From assembly GCF_037126465.1 (NCBI RefSeq), contig NC_088203.1:107619507-107683506 (forward strand): a stretch of 64,000 nt of DNA, read 5' to 3'. The position numbers and the translations under genes were made by a program. The notes under the pieces are model-generated. The model was not told the DNA's origin and searched no databases. It saw only the letters and a program-made list of their open reading frames with translations. Shown one piece after another: positions 56,839 through 64,000 of the stretch. Each line of letters begins with the position of its first letter. Position 1 is the first letter of the stretch. This DNA is from Ornithodoros turicata. Lineage: Eukaryota > Arthropoda > Arachnida > Ixodida > Argasidae.

Positions 56839-57539
56839 GATTGATCTCGGTTCAAATGTTAATGGGCGTCCGGACCCTCAACTTGGGCAGCGACAGCAAA
56901 GGTTATGTCACGAATCCATCAAGTATTTCTTGCAGAAGGTGGTTGCTCGTTTGGGTAGACTATATTTGTAAGGTTAAATGGATTAACACTTTGCCAAAAA
57001 CAGAAATGGAGCGAAATATCGGGTTTTTAATGAAAAAGCTTTCATCATTACAGTTTTTGGGACTTCTCAAGATGTGAGAAAATTTTGTTGTTGCGACAAA
57101 GAATCAAAAAAGGATGCTTAAAACCGCAATTTGTCGCCCTGTTAGTGTATTTTCTTTTCTTTCTTTATTTTTTTTAATGTGACTTTACATCGTCTCCCAT
57201 CTCTATATTGTCGGAAGCAAATTACGTATAAGGGCATAAATACATAAAATAAAATAAGTAAAAAGATGGATATATTTATTAGAACGCAAATGGGGAGAAG
57301 GAGGACAGGTCAGCCAAACGGTGTGTCGGTCTGCTGTTCCACAGGAAATTAAAAAGAAAATAAAGAAAAAGAAGAAAATGATTAGGATAAACTAACAACA
57401 GGTGAAATAAGGATCATACAGATTAAAGACAAATAAGATATATAAAAAAGATTATAGTAATGTTCAGGCTGCATGAGGCACTGACGAATGAGATGACAAG
57501 GTATTGAATTCACAGGCTGTGCATGAGACTGGCATTTTG
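56839..57539. other. Unassigned; holds AGGTCAGCC-type repeat copy 3
   Basis: At about 57255-57345 ACAGGTCAGCCAAACGGTGT then GTCGGTCTGC matches the repeat at the window start. The rest is A-rich, with no recognised coding. Confidence 0.45.
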
Positions 57540-58450
57540 TCTGGGAGTCCTCATCTTCACAGTGCCTTGTGAAGTACGGCTGCATGGTCCGGCTGCCACA
57601 CAGTGTCCACGGCTGGAGTTACACGTGTACCTCCCCACGGTCATTATATTCGTATCATACTGCGACGAAGCTGCTCAAGATTACACCAAACCGCCACTGC
57701 ATTCTTTTGCATGAGTCTCCCTTGGCCTTATGGGAAGCAAGCCCTTGTGGTTCTGCACAACGTATAGGGCAGACTTTCCTCAGCTCTCAATTGAGAGTTG
57801 TCTGCGCACATCACTCACTGCAGCGAAGCTCTTGAGACAGCAGCACAATCGTGACTCAACACCTTGTTTGAATGAAAGCCCTGCAAGAAGTGTTGGTTTC
57901 CGCAGGCCTTGCTCCTATACCGCCTACAGTGGTCATTCTGGCTGGGAATAACGCAGCAGATGTGCCAGCTTCCCGAGCGTGCGGTTCAACTGTCTATGGG
58001 AGCGACAAAGTGTGAGATGTGGGCAACTTTGCGGGATAGACCCAGACGACGGGTTCTGTCGCCAACAGCTCTGCCTGTGGGGCACTGAGTGTGTCTGAAG
58101 CACGTCACCTCAGCCTGGACGACCGGTGTGTGGTCAAAATTCTGGAAAGTTGAAGACACGAGCGTTTCGAGCCTTAGTCAAACATTTCCTGGACATTCAA
58201 GTGGACGCCTTCCCGTTCTCGACCTTCCGAGTTTAACGACACTTTATATCTGCCACAGTTGAGTGAAAGGAGGAGAACTTATTTGTCCCTCCACAAGTTG
58301 CGTCCTAAGACTAGGCACAACTCCTTTCCGCTTAGTCGTACCCAGACTCAGGCTTTTCACATTGTGGAGTTTGTCCACCAGCCATCTATGCCAAAAGTTG
58401 CTTTCACATTCAGCGAGATTTCAGCGCACGTTAAATAACGCCCAGGTGGG
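57540..58450 (+). pseudogene. LINE relic with RNase H remnant
   Basis: PIPPTVVILAGNNAADVPAS then RA (57914-57980) aligns with the end of LINE RNase H (WIPSHVGIPGNEAADAAARRA). It is preceded by ALQEVLVSAGLA, as expected for the helix before that motif. Further on, LSLHKLRPKTRHNS (about 58285-58325) resembles the RLRTGHT region after RNase H. Stops are frequent. The upstream RT part is not readable with confidence. Confidence 0.48.
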
Positions 58451-60687
58451 TCCAAAATTAATCAACTGTGAGCGCGATGCCACCAATTAATAATATATTA
58501 ATATTCCCCCTCTTGGAGGATTTTTAGGTTGTAGTTTGCCGCAATTAAGCGCCTGTGAAAGTGTCGCCCTCCTTTGTTTCCGTTATTTCTCTCTTATCGT
58601 CATGTATCCCTTTCCCTTTTGCCGATCACATCCTACTTGTTCATATTTTATTTCTTCATTTCTCCTACATTCCCAAGCGGTCGCTCAGCACTCATGGAGT
58701 AGACGGACCCACGATCGTAGAACTACAATTTTCGTGCGTTTCTTTACCGTATCCAAAGTAAACAAAACTCAGAGTAGAAAATAGTGTGAGGACGCAAGCT
58801 GGGGTAAAGACGACAGAGGACGAGACGCAAATCATTTTCTTTATACAGGCTTCGTCTTCATCCGTTCATCTGACGGACTTCCATCGTCTCGAACGATCGG
58901 TGACGCCGCGCAGTACCATTTTCAATGAAGTTGTGGCGTAAATAACCGCACCATCAGGACGCACGTGTGCATACAACATGTTTTAGCTGGCTGAAAATAA
59001 GCTCCATAAGATCCATTTTTGTTTTTTCTTTTTTTGTCACAGTCATTCCCAATTTGTGCGCACTTTTTCGACTTAAAGCAAGAACTTGAAGCAATGAAAT
59101 TGGACAGCACAATTTGCGGGAAGGGGGGCGGTTTTTAATGCGAGACGACTCCTAAAATAAGGGTTACTCAGTATTTTGGGCATAGTTTTTGAAACACTTA
59201 AAAATATGGGCAAGGTGGATATAGCGAAACATAAGCACGTGGTTACGACGTGCATATATTGTTAGTCGTACCCCACACAAAAATCGCGGGTTAATATTCG
59301 AGACAATATTCTCAGGAAGTTTAGGCAATGCGTACATTGCTCAGTTTGTAGTACTTGCCGGTTTTCGCGCACAGTCTACCGGAGGATTTCTTCTTCCAAG
59401 AGCGTAAATAGTTACAAGATATGAGAAATTTGTAACGGAACTTGCTTCAGTCCGGACGTCTCCAAGCTTCCTCCAACAATTGGATAAGATATAAACGTTT
59501 CAAGGACATCCCATTGCTTACCTGCATGCCAAGAGAAGCCGTCTACACAGCCAAGTCCAGAAACATGGCGAGGGTGGAACCACTAATCCATGATGGCTTC
59601 AAGAGGCAAAGAATGATCCTGTCGCCAAACTTTCTCGTCGCCATCAAAGAGCACCCGCCTGAACGCGTATCAAGTAACGTGCCAATAAGGCAGAACAATT
59701 GCCCGGATACGCAACTACGGCATAACCGGTTGCAGTACTGTGGGCGGAGCGCTGACGTCACGCGGTGCCTCCTTTGGCAAGGAGGAGGCGGAGGAGGGAT
59801 TATTTAGATTTTTCGCTCCTTGGATGGCATGGCGTGCGTTATCTGGTCGAAAACACATCAAGAGCGTGTTTCCCACTTCCAGAGTAACCACTTGTTTGCT
59901 TCCTTTCAAGTAATATGCATACGGAATTTCTCGTGGGCAAATATTTTCAAATCGGGTGCGGAGGATTATTTTTGCTCACCAGAGTGCAAATGATAGTCAT
60001 GCTGCGTTGCCTTCCTTTCGTTCCGTCTTGTCCAATTACGAGAATCCTCTCCATTTTGCTTCTTCTTCCACCCATGCTCTTTCTGTTAGTCACCGAAATG
60101 TCACGGTATTCCTTCTTACCAGACTGAAAATGAACCACTTGAATGAGCAAAACAAAGTCCTCTGGGGTCAGACACGACCGACTACCGAATAATGGTAGGC
60201 TATACTCCAATTTTTTATCCTCGGGGATTTAATGTCGGGTTGTGCGTCTTCATTGCGCATGCGTCCTTAATGACGTATCATTATGTTGGCTCGTGTAACT
60301 GGAAACGCGCTGAAAAGTAGACGTTAGGAAAAATGAATAGCTTCGCGGTTAGGAAAGGAGCTAAATGAAAGGAAGGTCAATTTGAGCTCGGTCGGTCGTC
60401 CAACTTAACACCGTTTTCTTTTTTCTCTCAGGTCGACTCGGTTAGACGATAATATGGGAGTACACGAAAAGACGTTCGTTGATGAACAGTTTGGATTTGA
60501 TAAAATCCATTATGGTGGTCGTCGTCTTCCATAATTAATTTCATTCGCTCGCGAGTATTTTCACTGCGCCTTTTAAATTGTCAAATGAAAATCTAGTCTG
60601 CTGTTAAAATACATTTTAGCAGTTTTCGTATAAACATTTCTCGTACATATGGCAATGTTCAAGCATCGCTGAACATAGTCATGTATA
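58451..60687. other. Unassigned; contains a CRE/GC-box pair at 59742-59760
   Basis: GGGCGG at 59742-59747 and a perfect cAMP-response element TGACGTCA at 59753-59760 sit in a small CpG-rich patch at the end of a 121-codon plus-strand frame (59442-59807). That frame has no recognised domain. At about 60254 TTGCGCATGCGTCC is NRF1-like. These could be regulatory or chance. Confidence 0.3.
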
Positions 60688-61020
60688 GTACCCATTGCTC
60701 GGCGTTTCGGGCCTTCCAAACTCAGCATCACAATCATCTGATAAGGCTCCTGCTTCGAACTCACGTGAAGGTCAATATGGCGTGTATCGAAGAGCTCGAT
60801 CATGCCGCATGTTAGTGTACTCACCGGATAACATCACACTTGTAAACAGAGCAGGTGTGATATTATCTGGTGATTGCCCAGATGTGCCGCATGATCGAGC
60901 TCACCGACACGCCATGCATAGACCTTCACGTGAGTTCGTAGCAGGACCCGGACTCGCGCTTTATCAGATGATTGTGATCGTGAGTTTCGAAGGCCCAAAA
61001 CGCCGAGCGATGGTTGTACC
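60688..61020. mobile_element. Foldback MITE, about 150-bp arms
   Basis: The left arm CATTGCTCGGCGTTTCGGGC, AATCATCTGATAA, ACTCACGTGAAGGTC and GAGCTCGATCATGC is mirrored by GCATGATCGAGCTC, GACCTTCACGTGAGT, TTATCAGATGATT and GCCCAAAACGCCGAGCGATG. The tips GTACCCATTGC and GCGATGGTTGTAC are less well matched. No coding. Confidence 0.78.
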
Positions 61021-61260
61021 CAGGGAGCACCCCAATGTGGGCCCCAGGCTGGACAAATATTGGCTATCTCGGATTCCCAATGTTGGACCAATTCTGCAAT
61101 TGCAACCCGGCCCAATCAAGGCATAATATTGGCAGTCGATATACAGCTCCTGTATTGCCAATGAACATCCCATATTTCAAAGGCAGCAGCGGAATATTGG
61201 TCTAACATTGGTCCCATGTTGGGTAAATGGGAGGTCAATATAGGACCAATCAAGGTACAT
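61019..61260. repeat. CCAATRTTGG-type repeat starting CCCAGGGAGCACCCC
   Basis: The start CCCAGGGAGCACCCCAATGT is followed by repeated cores (GGACAAATATTGGC, CCCAATGTTGGACCAA, GGAATATTGGTCTAACATTG, GTCCCATGTTGGG). I recall repeats of this style, opening CCCAGGTAGCAC, from many invertebrates, but cannot name the superfamily. The right end was not found. Confidence 0.5.
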
Positions 61261-63276
61261 TACGGCACACAGTGCAGTTATCACATTCCCTATTTTTTGC
61301 TTTTCTATAGTGTTTCCTGCATTACTGGCAGGCCTGTGAAGTATGACCCGAAGATTTCGTGCTGGAAGAACAAGAAAAAGAGCCTGGTAAAGAACGCCAA
61401 AACTCTTGGCACAAGACGCCTGTGTGCCCACACTGGATATCGCACCACAAGCGCATACTTGTCCAGGGTTGCCACCACCAGAATTCAGTGGTTCTACGAA
61501 AAAATCTTCCTGGAAACAGTACCGCAAGCGATGGTTCGGTTTTCGTTCCACACCGCATTAGAACAGGCCCAGCAATAAAAACAAGCCCAATGCGAGGGAG
61601 CCAAGTGCGCTCGTAACGCTGTGATGTTTGCGTTTTTAAGCAAAAGTGGTTGGCACAAATACTTCTGGTATTCATTCGTAACCGGTTTCTTATTCGATAT
61701 GTCACCTGTATGCCGCCTTTAGCCATGGAACCGGGACAAAGCGCCACTAAACGTGCCCAATTCCAAGTTGTCTTTTGCTGCCCGTGGAATCTGTCGGGTA
61801 ACGAAAGTTACTCCGTTCGCTGGTTTACTGGTATTTACACCGAGTAACGAAATCCCATCCACTATACAGGTATGAACAAACAGATAGCATTTTGTCGCCA
61901 CACGGCAGGGAGTCTCTTATATCCTGTCGGCTAAATCAGAACATCTGACCGGATCTGGCTCAGGTTGGACGAACGCTAAAATTGGCTCTCGTTAATGGTT
62001 GCATTTCTGGCAGGGCAGGCGACCCTCGCGAGTTTCGAATCGGAACTTGTACTTTTCAAAAATAAGTGAAAGAATGTACATTTCTGAAAAAGTTCCGATA
62101 TACCACACTGGCGTCACGCTTTACCGTCCATAGCGACTGCCCTCGACTGGGATGTAACCTGCGACCTTGAGTTTGAATGCGTATGGGACAACAATGTACA
62201 CTTTACTTATAACAGTGATCATGAGCACGGCCAAGTGGCTCTTCCTCCACGAAGGATCGGTCAATAAGCGCTTATGGTGCGAGCACAAGAGGACCGCCAT
62301 GTTAGAGCATTTTTAGGTTCAAAATCAACGTGTATCTAAACAGTGCTTTGTCATCGTAATGCTCTCCCCATAATATAACAAAAAGGGCAGCCCTTCAGGA
62401 TATGCTTTCGTACAGTTAAACTCTGGCTGTCAGACTGAAAGGTTTGCTTAGGCAAGCGCACGTTCAAAGCTATCAAAGAGGGCCTGACCACAATAGCTTT
62501 TCAGTTCCTAGCGGGTCCTGGAAGGAAAGTATATAACTTCCAAAAATATAACTTCCAAACTTAACTATATATATAACTTGCAAAATATAACGCAGCCTAC
62601 ATTTGACACATTGATGTCCAAAGACACCGATGCACAGAAGGTTTTCCTGGTACCTTTCTGTGGGCACGAGAATTTAAAGTACCATATAGTTATATTTATA
62701 TAGGTATAGTTATATTATCATCGCATAGTTATATCCTCTTTCACCGCCTCATTCTTGTGCAGTTTACTTCTTTTCTTTTTTCCGAGACAATGTTCTTTAA
62801 ATTCGCAAAACTATTCCAAGCGTCCATAACATCTGTGCGACTTTCGACTCAATATCAGAGGGGCCGTGATTATAGAAAATTTATGAAATTGCTACGCGAT
62901 AATAGCTCCTTATTTATACACACTCTGGCCCCCTATCATTTCATCAGTTTTCCTATCACCACGGCGGCACTGATGATTAGGGCCTTAATCATAGTGATTA
63001 CGGAATGAGTCGCCAGAAGAGGGAGGCTCTGATGTGTCGCCGATAAAATTTCGGACAAAATGGTTGGAAGGTTCACATGAAACAACATTTATGGTCACGC
63101 TATCAAACTGTTGAATCCCGTTGCTGTTTTTAGGAAAACTTTTAACGAGCAACCTTGCGTAAGAAAATTCTTCTCTACACGTGCGTCATTAATAATGATC
63201 ATGAGCTTATGTGGATTTATTTTTCCCACCTGGGTACACCGCGTATTAGACGCAAACAATGTGAGTGTACACTCTA
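61261..63276. other. No recognisable gene; AT-rich TATAACTT repeats at 62530-62740
   Basis: A plus-strand frame to 61578 and an antisense frame to 61322 overlap fully, so at most one could be real, and neither has a known domain. TATAACTTCCAAA is repeated near 62532-62595 and TATAGTTATAT near 62685-62735. Confidence 0.4.
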
Positions 63277-63513
63277 CACTGTTAAAACAGAACTTCACCA
63301 CATTGCACGCTCCTAGCCAACCATCACACCGAATGATATCATTCTGTGCATTGATTTGTTGAAAATGGGAGGAGGCGCCTATCTGGGACAGATTATCTTG
63401 TCCCAGATAGGCGCCTCCCCCCTGTTTTGAACAAATCATGACACAGAATGATATCATTCGGTATGATGGTTGGCTAGGAACGTGCTATGTGGTGAAGTTC
63501 TGTTTTAACAGTG
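63277..63513. mobile_element. Foldback MITE family CACTCT, copy N with TA flanks
   Basis: The ends are CACTGTTAAAACAGAACTTC and the exact inverse GAAGTTCTGTTTTAACAGTG. TA precedes (63275-63276) and follows (63514-63515), the clearest target-duplication evidence for the family. The inner arms GGAGGCGCCTATCTGGGACA and TGTCCCAGATAGGCGCCTCC are perfect inverses. Confidence 0.88.
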
Positions 63514-63515
63514 TA

Positions 63516-63918
63516 AAAACAGAACTTGGCCGCATAGCACGCTCTGTGACAACCACGAATGTCGCTTCTGATTCGAAAAATGAGGGGGCGTACGTCTTTT
63601 TGTCTCAGTTATCTATCAAAATTGACACAAAAAGGCGTACGCCCCCATTTCTCTTCGAAAGAACCCAAGCAGCACAATGTACTGAAAGTCGAGTGCAATA
63701 TGGTTGGGCGGGTAGGTGGAAGGCCTTGAACAGGTTCGTGAAACTAAAGAACATTGATAAGACAGACGCCGTCCACCCCTATTGCACTCGACTTTCAGTA
63801 CATTGTGCTGCTTGGGAAGCTATAATCCTATCATTCGCTGCAATGGTTGGCACCTTATGTTGTGAATTTCCCCATTCATCATCATTAATTTATCTGTTGT
63901 TGGCACATGCGGTGAAGG
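63516..63918. mobile_element. Foldback MITE family CACTCT, copy O, interrupted
   Basis: It starts AAAAACAGAACTTGGCCGC directly after copy N and its TA, without the CACTCT tip. The arms CTTCTGATTCGAAAAATGAG and GGCGTACGCCCCCATTTCTC are subfamily 2. It is broken at 63664 by a palindromic insertion, resumes at CTATCATTCGCTGCAATGGT and ends near GCGGTGAAG. Confidence 0.75.
63664..63816. mobile_element. 153-bp palindromic element with identical 37-bp ends
   Basis: The ends CCCAAGCAGCACAATGTACT then GAAAGTCGAGTGCAATA are exact inverse repeats for 37 bp. The centre is GC-rich single-copy sequence. GAA occurs at both junctions (63661-63663, and 63815-63818 within GGAA), so a 2-3 bp duplication is possible. 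In one frame it encodes ...YCTRLSVHCAA. Lack of divergence between the arms implies recent insertion. The opening resembles the CCCAGGGAGCACC start at 61019. Confidence 0.82.
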
Positions 63919-63966
63919 CCGACCATTGTACAGACCTTGATTTGTTGAAAGCGCGAGGCGTTTGAC
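63919..63966 (+). mobile_element. Foldback MITE family CACTCT, fragment Q
   Basis: GCCGACCATTGTACAGACCT then TGATTTGTTGAAAGCGCGAG resembles the left interior of copy E. No tip or right half is seen before the window edge. Confidence 0.5.
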
Positions 63967-64000
63967 TTCACCCCGTTTTCCTCTATATACGACACTCCGA

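Noticed and set aside
61216..61747. Overlapping 120-codon plus and 141-codon minus frames
   Set aside because: They fully overlap and neither shows a domain. A polypyrimidine tract and AG near 61310 on plus is suggestive of an acceptor but is not enough.

Overview
This is a transposon-dense stretch of an animal nuclear genome, most likely from an ixodid tick. The tick assignment is an inference. It rests on tRNA-derived SINEs that resemble, from memory, the tick 'Ruka' type, on CR1-like LINEs ending in AATAAATA-type tails, and on many copies of a foldback MITE family. No alignment was possible. There is no prokaryotic gene organisation, no rRNA or tRNA gene, and no intact protein-coding gene. 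Nearly all readable protein sequence is decayed transposon. The one hint of a host gene is a CpG-rich, promoter-like block at about 9.72-10.04 kb. On the minus strand it leads into a seven-codon candidate first exon with a consensus splice donor.

Layout. 0-12.8 kb: two convergent CR1-like LINE relics (2.8-3.4 kb on plus, 6.8-4.1 kb on minus). The second is split by a 1.2-kb hAT-like element with 8-bp target duplications, and the LINE reading frame closes again if the insertion is removed. Then come the candidate promoter and another hAT-like element. 12.8-15.6 kb: five copies of the foldback family in 1.3 kb, then a minus-strand Ty3/gypsy pol relic (RNase H and integrase). 17.7-19.4 kb: a composite hAT-like element holding LINE and MITE insertions. 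20.6-27 kb: more foldbacks, a GGTTC-rich element and tRNA-derived SINEs. 31.4 kb: a perfect 55-bp-arm inverted repeat. 34.0-35.9 kb: a 1.8-kb element with terminal inverted repeats whose tips match those of the foldback family. 36-46 kb: SINEs and palindromic MITEs, one with a perfect 8-bp target duplication. 47.8-51.1 kb: relics of RNase H-bearing and jockey/R1-like LINEs on both strands. 52.1-54.5 kb: a giant foldback, a mini-foldback and a near full-length mariner with an inactivated transposase. 56-61.3 kb: a hAT-like MITE, a LINE RNase H relic, a 330-bp foldback and CCAATRTTGG-type repeats. 63.3-64 kb: tandem foldbacks, one carrying a 153-bp palindromic insertion with identical arms.

The genes do not form a pathway. 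The logic of the window is layering: LINEs and hAT-like elements serve as older substrate, with MITEs and SINEs inserted into them. One foldback family (about 17 copies, counting halves and remnants) shows head-to-tail adjacency and TA flanks that suggest insertion next to its own ends.
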